Of a DNA stretch of 6,092 bases, positions 1 through 5,365 are shown piece after piece (the stretch's first letter is position 1; each line of letters starts with the position of its first letter). Source of the stretch: Candidatus Krumholzibacteriia bacterium (GTDB lineage Bacteria > Krumholzibacteriota > Krumholzibacteriia > Krumholzibacteriales > Krumholzibacteriaceae); NCBI GenBank assembly GCA_026387805.1, contig JAPLKY010000416.1, positions 1-6,092 of the forward strand. The letters are read 5' to 3'. A program made the position numbers and the translations under genes. The notes under the pieces were generated by a model. It did not search any database, had not been told where the DNA came from, and was given only the letters and a program-made list of their open reading frames with translations.

Positions 1-488
1 AAGCCGGCGTCCTTGATCAGGTTCGCGTGGGTGTTGATCATGTCCTTCTTCGCCGCGACGAGGAGAACCTCCATCTGATTCGCGCCGATATCGTCCTTGA
101 GAATCTGGAAATCGAGACACACGTCGTCGATGTCGAACGGCACGTGCTGCTCCGCCTCCCAGAAGATCGCCTCCTGCGCGTCCTCCGACGACATCTTGTC
201 CATGACGACCTTCTTCACGATGACGGCGCGTCCGGAGATCGCGGTGACGACGTCGGTCGCCGTCACGCCCGCGCTCTCGATGCATTGCTTGATACCGGCG
301 ATGACGAGATCGCGGTCCATGATCTCGCCCTCGACGATCGCCTCGGGCGGAAGAGCCGTGAGGCCGAAATGCGTGACCTTCGGCTTCGAGCCCGAATGAT
401 CGATCTCTATGACCTTGACATGGCTCGAACCGATATCGAGCCCCACCGTAGAACCTTTTCGCTTCAGAAAGGGTAAAGAGATCATCAT
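1..488 (-). CDS. pilM: Type IV pilus assembly protein PilM (N-terminal part, cut by left edge)
   Basis: This is an actin-like (FtsA/Hsp70 fold) cytoplasmic protein that binds the N-terminus of PilN and links the pilus inner-membrane platform to the cytoplasm. 162 residues are visible, a little under half of the usual length of about 350. Seen: the nucleotide-binding loop GLDIGSSHVKVIEI (residues 16-29) and the family-typical WEAEQHVPFDIDDV (110-123). I chose ATG at 488; a second ATG follows directly at 485 and an in-frame GTG precedes it at 491. The AAAAGG at 502-497 is a reasonable ribosome-binding site for 488. The gene is separated from pilD by 255 bp and has its own sigma-54-type promoter, so it probably begins a separate pilMNOPQ-type operon running off the left edge. 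An FtsA-type division protein is a poor alternative, because the PFDIDDV motif is PilM-like and the context is pilus. Confidence 0.95.
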   Translation of the reverse strand, partial: MMISLPFLKRKGSTVGLDIGSSHVKVIEIDHSGSKPKVTHFGLTALPPEAIVEGEIMDRDLVIAGIKQCIESAGVTATDVVTAISGRAVIVKKVVMDKMSSEDAQEAIFWEAEQHVPFDIDDVCLDFQILKDDIGANQMEVLLVAAKKDMINTHANLIKDAG

Positions 489-614
489 CACACCAACCTT
501 TTCCAGTTCCGGAACCCCGGCTTGAACGACTCGATTGGGTATCGCGTATATGTGCAAAATGCTGACTGGCTACTTGATAGCCCGTAATCCTATCGCCTCG
601 ATTCGTCAAAACAC

Positions 615-629
615 GCAACAAGCGTGCCA
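615..629 (-). promoter_or_regulatory. Sigma-54 (-24/-12) promoter of pilM
   Basis: Read on the minus strand the site is TGGCACGCTTGTTGC. It matches all 11 fixed positions of the TGGCACG-N4-TTGC consensus, with GG and GC exactly 10 nt apart. It lies in the non-coding gap between pilD and pilM. The expected start of transcription is near 603, which gives a leader of about 115 nt. The leader contains the palindrome GTTCCGGAAC (506-515), close to the ribosome-binding site, and a 5-bp hairpin GGCTA/TAGCC (568-582). That a PilR-type activator acts here is inferred from the neighbouring pilR. Confidence 0.85.
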
Positions 630-660
630 AAGGAAGGAAAGCTCGTATCCATTCAACTTA

Positions 661-725
661 TGTAATTACACCAGATTGCGTTAATGCGACGCGCACGGGA
701 GAAACCCCCTCCGATGGAATGCGCA
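661..725. promoter_or_regulatory. Candidate upstream activator region of the pilM promoter
   Basis: This lies between the -24 element and the end of pilD, where a sigma-54 enhancer would be expected. It contains the perfect 10-bp palindrome TGTAATTACA (661-670), the imperfect dyad GCGTTAATGC (678-687), and two copies of AATGCG (683-688 and 718-723), the second within AATGCGCA (718-725). AATGCG also occurs twice upstream of the pilin 1 promoter. No protein-binding site is proven; this is a motif-level call. No convincing terminator for the pilD unit was seen here. Confidence 0.4.
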
Positions 726-743
726 ATTTACGTGCAAAGTGCC

Positions 744-1514
744 TTACCGCCCGAATCCCCTGAAATACCACGCAAGGAGCCGATCTCCGAAGAAGAGGCA
801 AAACGCCGCCGCGGGCGCGAGGAATGAGCCGAAGGCCACCGCGGTCTTCGCGCCCTTCCCCGATCCGAGAAGAACGATCGCATAGAGAGTCCCCGCGAAC
901 GACGCGATGAGAATCACGGGGGCGATGAGCTTGATGCCGAGGAACGCGCCGATCATCGCCATGAGCTTCACGTCTCCGCCTCCCATCCCTTCCGTCTTTC
1001 TCGCGAGTTTGTACAACGCCCCGATCGCAAAGAGACTTCCCCCTCCGGCCAGCGCTCCGAGGGCCGAGCTCGCGAGCGTGAGTCCGGGATTCACGAGGCT
1101 CCATCCGAGCCCCACGACGATGAACGGAAGGCTCAGGCCGTCGGGGATGATCCTGAAATCCCAGTCGATGAGCGTGATCGCCGCGAGCGCCATGAGAATC
1201 GCGAAGGCGAATGCCGCGTCGACGCCGAACCCGTAGCGATACACGGCGGCGAGGGCGAGCGCGGCGCCCGCGCTCTCGACGAGCGGATACCGGACCGCGA
1301 TGCGCTCTCCGCAGCCGCGGCATCGTCCCCGAAGCGCCACGTAGCTCGCGACGGGAATATTCTCGTACCATGAGATCTTCTTGCGGCACCGGGGGCAGAA
1401 CGAGCGCGGTCCGACGATGGAGAGACCGCGCGGCACGCGGTAGATGACGACGTTGAGAAAGCTCCCCACCAGGAGACCGAAGAGCGCGGCGCACCCGTAG
1501 ACGAACGGGATCAT
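744..1514 (-). CDS. pilD: Prepilin peptidase / N-methyltransferase PilD (peptidase family A24A)
   Basis: Inner-membrane aspartyl protease that removes the leader from type IV prepilins and methylates the new N-terminal Phe. The protein has 256 residues, normal for the family. Seen: the N-terminal GSFLNVVIYRVPRG (17-30), then a zinc-type cysteine tetrad with C40/C43 (FCPRC) and C65/C68 (CRGCG). The two catalytic aspartates are D117 in LIDWDFRIIPD and D181 in GMGGGDVK, 64 residues apart as in other members. The rest is mostly hydrophobic membrane segments. The late motif usually written PFGPFLA reads AFGSFLA here (227-233). The open frame extends upstream to 1619, but that part has no homology-like character. 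The ATG at 1514 overlaps the stop of the preceding TPR gene as ATGA, which fixes the start and implies translational coupling. The two pilins in this window are the obvious substrates. Confidence 0.95.
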   Translation of the reverse strand: MIPFVYGCAALFGLLVGSFLNVVIYRVPRGLSIVGPRSFCPRCRKKISWYENIPVASYVALRGRCRGCGERIAVRYPLVESAGAALALAAVYRYGFGVDAAFAFAILMALAAITLIDWDFRIIPDGLSLPFIVVGLGWSLVNPGLTLASSALGALAGGGSLFAIGALYKLARKTEGMGGGDVKLMAMIGAFLGIKLIAPVILIASFAGTLYAIVLLGSGKGAKTAVAFGSFLAPAAAFCLFFGDRLLAWYFRGFGR

Positions 1515-2185
1515 GGGGTGCCCATCCCGGGGAAGGTCCCCGCTCTGAGCTTCGCGATGTAGCGCTCGGCGAGCTCGCGGATATACGTGTTGTCCGAGGT
1601 CCGCGCGATCTCCTCCCACATCGCGATGCTCGTCTCGACGTAGCCCGCCTTTGCCGCGACGAACGCGGCGAAGCGCGCCGCTTGGGGGGCCGCGCCGGGA
1701 AGTCGCGCGGCCTTTTCGAAATAGAAGAGCGCCTTCGGATAATCACGCGCGTAGACGTAGTTGAGAAAACCCAGCTCGAAGGGGAGCCGCCAGTCTTCCG
1801 GATTGTTTCGAATCCCTTTCTCGAGAAACCCGATCCCCTGCTTGAACTCGCCGAGATCCTGCGCGATGATGAGCGCCCCGAAGACGTACGCGTACACGAA
1901 CTGCGGATCGAGCTCCGTTATGACGTCGACGAGGCGGGCGAAGAGGGCGATGTCGTTCTCGCCCATCCGGTACCCGCCGTAGTACTGCACCATCCTGAGC
2001 CAGAGAACGTCGGCGGAAAGGTCGCGATACCCGAGCGACGCCTGCTCGATGAACTGCCCCGAGGGAAGATAGAGAACCTCGAGCCTGTGCTTCTTCTGCG
2101 CGAGCCCTTCGACGCCGCGCGACGCCGCGACGAGCAGCGCAAGGGCGGCGACGGCCATCGCGATTTCGGCGTGTTTCCGCTTCAT
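1511..2185 (-). CDS. Membrane-anchored TPR-repeat protein of unknown function in the pilus cluster
   Basis: A 224-residue protein whose exact role I do not recognise. Residues 1-4 are basic and 8-21 form one hydrophobic segment, so it is either exported by a signal peptide or anchored in the inner membrane with the rest periplasmic. After a conserved-looking linker (LPSGQFIEQASLGYRDLSAD, 40-59) come helical TPR-like units at about 97-130, 131-164 and 168-198, with typical spacing (for example DYPKALFYFEKAARLPG at 148-164). Such repeats mediate protein-protein contacts. ATG at 2185 follows the permease stop by 9 nt and has a purine-rich GGGGAG upstream. Its 3' end overlaps the pilD start by 4 nt. 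It sits among PilH-, PilI- and PilD-like genes, so it may be an accessory of the ABC transporter, in the functional place of Myxococcus PilG, or a pilus assembly factor. That link rests on position only. Confidence 0.85.
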   Translation of the reverse strand: MKRKHAEIAMAVAALALLVAASRGVEGLAQKKHRLEVLYLPSGQFIEQASLGYRDLSADVLWLRMVQYYGGYRMGENDIALFARLVDVITELDPQFVYAYVFGALIIAQDLGEFKQGIGFLEKGIRNNPEDWRLPFELGFLNYVYARDYPKALFYFEKAARLPGAAPQAARFAAFVAAKAGYVETSIAMWEEIARTSDNTYIRELAERYIAKLRAGTFPGMGTP

Positions 2186-2194
2186 GCCTCTCCC

Positions 2195-2962
2195 CTACTT
2201 GAATTCCCGGCGCCTGAAAATGGAACACGCGAAGAAAAGAGCGACGGCGCAGTATACGGCCGCGTAGAGCGTTGCGCGCAGGATGTCCCCCGTCGCAAAG
2301 GGAAGGTTGTGAACCGCTTCGTGCCGCAGATTGAACACCTTGAGATTGGGAAGGAGATAATAGAGAGATTCCGTCACGAGCTTCATTCCCTCCCCCCCGA
2401 ATTTCGAAGCGAACACCTTGAGATCCCCGCTCAGGCTTCCCGCGGCGAAGACGCAGAGCGCGAAGAACGAGGTGAGCAGGGGGGTCGTGAAAGTGCTGAA
2501 GAGCATCACGATGGAGCACACGACCGTCGTTTCGAGAAACGAAAGATACACCGACGCGAGAACGGCGGGCCGCACGATGCCCTTGCCGAGCACGATCGTT
2601 CCGAGCATCACGACGGTCATGACGACCAGAACCAGAGCGATGGCGATCACGATTCCCGCGAGCTTCCCCGCCAGAAACGATGAGCGCGAGAGCGGCCGCG
2701 AGAGCACAAGGTATATCGCTTTCTTGTCCACTTCCTTGTGGAGGAGCGTGCTGCCGAGGAAGACGGCCATGAGCACGCCGATGATCGAGATCGCGGCGAG
2801 ACCCACGTCCATGACGATTTTCTGCTTCGCTCCCACGGCGAGGGGAGAGAGCAGCACGGAGCTCCCCATGAGAATGATTCCGAAAAGGAGCGCGACCACG
2901 AGAATCTTCTCCCGAATCGATTCCCTGAACGTGTTGAGCGCGACTTCTGCGATCTTGTTCAC
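2195..2962 (-). CDS. pilI: ABC-2 type transporter permease, PilI-like
   Basis: A 255-residue inner-membrane protein, the membrane half of an ABC transporter paired with the ATPase encoded just upstream. Six hydrophobic segments are visible, at about 20-40, 53-75, 100-125, 135-157, 160-177 and 228-249. The stretch KEVDKKAIYLVLSRPLSRSS (76-95), followed by FLAGK, is the hallmark loop of the ABC-2/NosY-like permeases, where the consensus runs E..kk.i..lLs.P.sR..f..gK. The start is GTG at 2962, with AGAGG just upstream that overlaps the ATPase stop region. The gap to the ATPase gene is 9 nt, and the next gene follows by the same gap. In Myxococcus xanthus the pilGHI ABC system between pilA and pilD is needed for pilus biogenesis; the symbol is given from position and family. 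The substrate is unknown. Confidence 0.9.
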   Translation of the reverse strand: MNKIAEVALNTFRESIREKILVVALLFGIILMGSSVLLSPLAVGAKQKIVMDVGLAAISIIGVLMAVFLGSTLLHKEVDKKAIYLVLSRPLSRSSFLAGKLAGIVIAIALVLVVMTVVMLGTIVLGKGIVRPAVLASVYLSFLETTVVCSIVMLFSTFTTPLLTSFFALCVFAAGSLSGDLKVFASKFGGEGMKLVTESLYYLLPNLKVFNLRHEAVHNLPFATGDILRATLYAAVYCAVALFFACSIFRRREFK

Positions 2963-2971
2963 GGCACACCT

Positions 2972-3949
2972 CTAGAATCCGGTGAAAACGAGCTTCTCTT
3001 CCTTCTTCTCTTTCGACGTCCGCGCCTCCGGACGCGCGACCTCCCGGAGGAACAGATTCTCCAGCGTGCGGTGCCGATTGACGACCGCGAGAACTTCGGC
3101 GCCGCCGCCGAAGAGGCGCTCGATGACGGGGCGCACGAAGCGCTGCTCCCGCACGACGAGGAAGGCGTCCCCCCCCGTCGTCCGCACCGATTCAAGGTAC
3201 TCCTGCATTCCCTGCAGCATTTCGGTTTGCCAACCGCGCGCCGTCACCTCGATCGTTCCCTCTCCCATTCTCAGAAGATCGTCGAGCACGACGCTTTTCG
3301 CGATGATCCCGTCGCGGATGATGCATACGCGGTCGCAGAGCGCTTCCATGTCGCTCAGAATGTGCGACGAGAAGAATATCGTCTTTCCCCTTTTCTTGAG
3401 ATCGACGAGGATATCCCGCACCATCTTCCGCCCGATCGGATCGAGCCCCGAAAAGGGCTCGTCGAGGATGAGAAGATCCGGATCGTGGAGAATCGCCTGA
3501 GCGAGGCCGGCGCGCTGGAGCATGCCCTTGGAGAAGGTCTTGAGCCTCTTTGCCCGGTGCGGCGTGAGATCCACCATCTCGACAATCTTGTCGATCCGGC
3601 CGGACAGATCCGTTCGCCCGACGCCGCTCATACGTCCGCAGAAGCCGAGAAACTCCGCGAGCGAAAGGTGCGGATAGAAATACGGCATTTCCGGAAGATA
3701 TCCGATGCGCGCCATCGCGCGCGGATCCCCCGGCGGACGATCGAAGATCGTGACGCTCCCCGCGTGTGCCTTGATGAGCCCGAGGATCACCTTGATCGTC
3801 GTCGTTTTCCCCGCGCCGTTCGGGCCCAGGAATCCGAGAACCTCACCCTCCCGGGCGTGGAACGTGACCCCGCGCAGGACCTCGCGTTTCGCAAGGGACA
3901 TATCGCTTCGAAAATGCTTCTTGATCCCGTCGACATTCAGAACGTGCAT
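2972..3949 (-). CDS. pilH: ABC transporter ATP-binding protein, PilH-like
   Basis: A 325-residue cytoplasmic ATPase that would power the adjacent permease. Seen in order: Walker A GPNGAGKTT (42-50), Q-loop region IGYLPEMPYFYPHLS (82-96) with Glu where Gln is usual, as is common in ABC-2 type ATPases, signature FSKGM (139-143), Walker B LLILDEP (159-165), D-loop SGLD (167-170) and H-loop His196 in SSHIL. A C-terminal regulatory-type domain of about 70 residues follows (about 231-302), then a charged tail EARTSKEKKEEKL. All catalytic motifs are intact. ATG at 3949 has GAGG 7 nt upstream. It is the first gene of a four-gene unit and follows pilin 2 by 149 bp. The Myxococcus PilH analogy rests on the order pilin - ABC - pilD. 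Confidence 0.95.
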   Translation of the reverse strand: MHVLNVDGIKKHFRSDMSLAKREVLRGVTFHAREGEVLGFLGPNGAGKTTTIKVILGLIKAHAGSVTIFDRPPGDPRAMARIGYLPEMPYFYPHLSLAEFLGFCGRMSGVGRTDLSGRIDKIVEMVDLTPHRAKRLKTFSKGMLQRAGLAQAILHDPDLLILDEPFSGLDPIGRKMVRDILVDLKKRGKTIFFSSHILSDMEALCDRVCIIRDGIIAKSVVLDDLLRMGEGTIEVTARGWQTEMLQGMQEYLESVRTTGGDAFLVVREQRFVRPVIERLFGGGAEVLAVVNRHRTLENLFLREVARPEARTSKEKKEEKLVFTGF

Positions 3950-4075
3950 GGCAATGCCTCGCGCGAAGAACGGCGCGCGGCCCCCGGGCCCGGCGCTCCG
4001 GTGGCAGCTATCCCGCCGCCCTGGTAAGAATCCGTATGGTTTTGATCCGTTTCACGGTTCGGGAAGGGCAGATAT

Positions 4076-4090
4076 GCAGATTCCGTACCC
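4076..4090 (-). promoter_or_regulatory. Weak candidate sigma-54 promoter before the ABC transporter unit
   Basis: On the minus strand this reads GGGTACGGAATCTGC. GG and GC are 10 nt apart, and 8 of the 11 fixed consensus positions match. It lies just after the pilin 2 stop and 127 nt from the ATPase start codon, a distance also seen for the pilM and pilin 1 promoters. On score alone it could be chance. No strong terminator was seen between pilin 2 and the ATPase gene, so read-through from the pilin 2 promoter is an alternative. Confidence 0.3.
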
Positions 4091-4098
4091 GCCCCCGG

Positions 4099-4533
4099 TC
4101 ACTGCCCGCTGATGAGCGCGAGAATCGTCATGTTCGGGGTCTTTCCGACGGCGGTGATGTTGTACCCGACGTTCGATCCGTTCTGCTGGATGCAGGTGTA
4201 GCCGACCTCGCCCGTGTTCGATGCGATGCCGTTCACGGGCTCGGTGCGCGCCTTCGTGAAAGGATTCTCCATGAGCAGGCCGTTGGGCAGAAGCTGGGTG
4301 ATCGTCTTTCCGCTCAGGGTCTGGGCGTTATCGACGTCGGCGGCATAGACGCCGTCGTTCTGGACCGAGAAGTCCTCGGCGGCGAGCTGGATCGTATGGG
4401 AATTCGACTTGACCGCCGCCTCTTTCGAGCGCGCGACCATGGTGGCGAAGTTCGGAATGGCGATCACCGCGAGGATGCCGATGATAAGAACCACGATCAT
4501 AAGCTCGATAAGCGTGAAGCCTTTGCTGTCCAT
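4099..4533 (-). CDS. pilA: Type IV pilin (pilin 2)
   Basis: A 144-residue prepilin. The leader MDSKG (5 residues) is followed by FTLIELMIVVLIIGILAVIA, the class IVa cleavage and assembly motif: Gly at -1, Phe at +1 and Glu at +5 of the mature protein. The hydrophobic N-terminal helix continues to about residue 36, then a globular domain with DGVYAADVD (60-68) and MENPFTKARTEPV (88-100). There is only one cysteine (C114), so the usual C-terminal disulfide loop is absent. A longer open frame starts at 4584, but ATG at 4533 is preferred because AGGGAG lies just upstream and it gives a correct short leader. About two thirds of mature residues match pilin 1 by eye. It has its own -24/-12 element. 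Whether it is the major fibre subunit or a second pilin cannot be told from the sequence. Confidence 0.95.
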   Translation of the reverse strand: MDSKGFTLIELMIVVLIIGILAVIAIPNFATMVARSKEAAVKSNSHTIQLAAEDFSVQNDGVYAADVDNAQTLSGKTITQLLPNGLLMENPFTKARTEPVNGIASNTGEVGYTCIQQNGSNVGYNITAVGKTPNMTILALISGQ

Positions 4534-4638
4534 CGTCACTCCCTGCCGCCTCAATCGACGATCATGCGTCGTCATCGGCTGCATTTCGATGCGTTATGCA
4601 ATTGGACCGGCTTCTCAACACCGCACCTGACGTGAAAC

Positions 4639-4653
4639 GCAAGATTCGTACCC
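4639..4653 (-). promoter_or_regulatory. Sigma-54 (-24/-12) promoter of pilin 2
   Basis: Reads GGGTACGAATCTTGC on the minus strand. It matches 9 of the 11 fixed positions, with the invariant GG and GC 10 nt apart. It sits between the pilin 1 terminator and pilin 2. Transcription would begin near 4627, giving a leader of about 94 nt that includes GCGTTATGC (4591-4599) and a 5-bp hairpin CGACG/CGTCG (4556-4571). There is little non-coding room upstream, so any enhancer would lie in or beyond the end of pilin 1. Confidence 0.65.
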
Positions 4654-4689
4654 GAAGCTCGCCGCCGGAGAACCGGAATCGAGAGCGCC

Positions 4690-4723
4690 CATAAAAGAAC
4701 GGGCGGCTCAGGGGAGCCGCCCG
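4690..4723 (-). terminator. Rho-independent terminator after pilin 1
   Basis: A perfect 9-bp GC-rich stem (4700-4708 pairs with 4715-4723, CGGGCGGCT/AGCCGCCCG) with a 6-nt loop. On the minus strand it is followed by TTCTTTTAT (4699-4691). It lies 26 bp after the pilin 1 stop codon and ahead of the pilin 2 promoter, so pilin 1 should be transcribed as a single-gene message. Confidence 0.9.
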
Positions 4724-4748
4724 CACGTCATTCGACCTCGGTAAACGA

Positions 4749-5183
4749 TTACTGCCCGCTGCTGAGCGTGATGATGGCAGTGTTCTCCTTGCCGTTCCCG
4801 GTGATCGTATAGCCGACGTTCACCGTGTTCTGCACGATGGGGGCGTAGGCCGTTTCGCCGGCGTTCGTGGCCGTTCCGGTGACGGGCTCGGTAGCGGCCT
4901 TCGTGAACGGATTCTCGAGATTAGTCGCGCCGGGCAGCATATCGAGTATGGTCTGGCCGGCCGGCGTCGCATCGGCGTCGACATCGGTGGCGTACACGCC
5001 GTCAGCCTGAACCGCGAAGTCCTCGGCGGCGAGCTGCACGGTATGGCAGTTCGACTTTACCGCGGCTTCCTTCGCGCGGGCCTGCATGTTGATGAAGTTC
5101 GGAATTGCGATGGCGGCGAGAATGCCGATGATAACGACTACGATCATCAGCTCGATGAGGGTGAAACCCTTGTTGTTCTTCAT
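4749..5183 (-). CDS. pilA: Type IV pilin (pilin 1), next to pilR
   Basis: A 144-residue prepilin with the leader MKNNKG (6 residues) before FTLIELMIVVVIIGILAAIA: Gly -1, Phe +1, Glu +5. These are all the features needed for PilD processing and class IVa assembly. The body contains KEAAVKSNCHTVQLAAEDFA (38-57), DGVYATDVD (61-69) and LENPFTKAATEPV (89-101). C46 is the only cysteine, so there is no disulfide loop. The ribosome-binding site AAGGAGG is perfect and lies 7 nt from ATG, the strongest in the window. With its own near-consensus sigma-54 promoter and a strong terminator, this looks like a highly expressed monocistronic unit, the best candidate for the major pilin. Its position next to pilR matches pilR-pilA clusters elsewhere. 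Confidence 0.96.
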   Translation of the reverse strand: MKNNKGFTLIELMIVVVIIGILAAIAIPNFINMQARAKEAAVKSNCHTVQLAAEDFAVQADGVYATDVDADATPAGQTILDMLPGATNLENPFTKAATEPVTGTATNAGETAYAPIVQNTVNVGYTITGNGKENTAIITLSSGQ

Positions 5184-5190
5184 TGAGGCA

Positions 5191-5197
5191 CCTCCTT
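5191..5197 (-). promoter_or_regulatory. Strong ribosome-binding site of pilin 1
   Basis: AAGGAGG on the minus strand is a full match to the anti-Shine-Dalgarno core, 7 nt before the pilin 1 ATG. It is clearly stronger than the sites before the other genes here and fits high pilin output. Confidence 0.85.
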
Positions 5198-5210
5198 GAC
5201 TTTCTGTTCT

Positions 5211-5282
5211 TCAAAGCCCTTGCTTTGATTTCGGTACTTCCGTTCGGTCACCGCGAACCGGAGATCTTTGCTGCGCCGGTTC
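5211..5282 (-). promoter_or_regulatory. Two stem-loops in the pilin 1 leader
   Basis: The transcript leader can form two 7-bp perfect stems. One is GAACCGG (5255-5261) with CCGGTTC (5276-5282) and a 14-nt loop. The other is TCAAAGC (5211-5217) with GCTTTGA (5222-5228) and a 4-nt loop. The second ends 13 nt upstream of the ribosome-binding site, leaving that site free. They may stabilise the message; no riboswitch family was recognised. Confidence 0.4.
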
Positions 5283-5309
5283 CTGCCGACCGTTCAGTTG
5301 CCGATACTC

Positions 5310-5324
5310 GCAAGCTCTGTGCCA
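5310..5324 (-). promoter_or_regulatory. Sigma-54 (-24/-12) promoter of pilin 1
   Basis: Reads TGGCACAGAGCTTGC on the minus strand: 10 of 11 fixed consensus positions, with GG and GC 10 nt apart. Transcription is expected near 5298, giving a leader of about 115 nt. The -24 half overlaps a perfect inverted repeat GTGCC-AAAC-GGCAC (5319-5332). PilR encoded next door is the likely activator, as for pilA in Pseudomonas and Myxococcus. Confidence 0.85.
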
Positions 5325-5365
5325 AACGGCACCGGACTTTAGAGCTGTGTAGCTTGTGAAACGAT

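Noticed and set aside
489..603. GEMM-type (cyclic dinucleotide) riboswitch in the pilM leader, as known before pil genes in Geobacter
   Set aside because: The conserved core (ACGCAAAGC followed by a GGUAGC...GGGUUACC-like part) is not present. Only a vague GGGGTTCCGG resemblance was found, and the pilin 1 leader has an equally poor match.
694..712. Hairpin after pilD as a terminator
   Set aside because: Only about 4 bp can pair (GGAG/CTCC) and no T-run follows, so it is not a credible intrinsic terminator.
1515..1619. Longer N-terminus of PilD starting at 1619
   Set aside because: The added 35 residues are charged and unlike the family. They overlap the TPR gene, and the ATGA junction at 1514-1511 supports the shorter form.
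658..1746. A 362-codon minus-strand frame overlapping pilD
   Set aside because: Out of frame with PilD and very rich in Arg and Ser. PilD carries all catalytic motifs in the other frame.
1682..2683. A 333-codon open frame on the plus strand
   Set aside because: It is antisense to the TPR and permease genes, with a charged low-complexity translation and no recognisable motif.
2738..4027. A 429-codon open frame on the plus strand
   Set aside because: It is antisense to the ABC ATPase and part of the permease gene. Its translation is rich in Arg, Glu and His with no domain character, typical of a shadow frame in GC-rich coding DNA.
4534..4584. Longer N-terminus of pilin 2 starting at 4584
   Set aside because: The ATG at 4533 has a good ribosome-binding site and gives a standard 5-residue leader; the upstream extension is basic and atypical.
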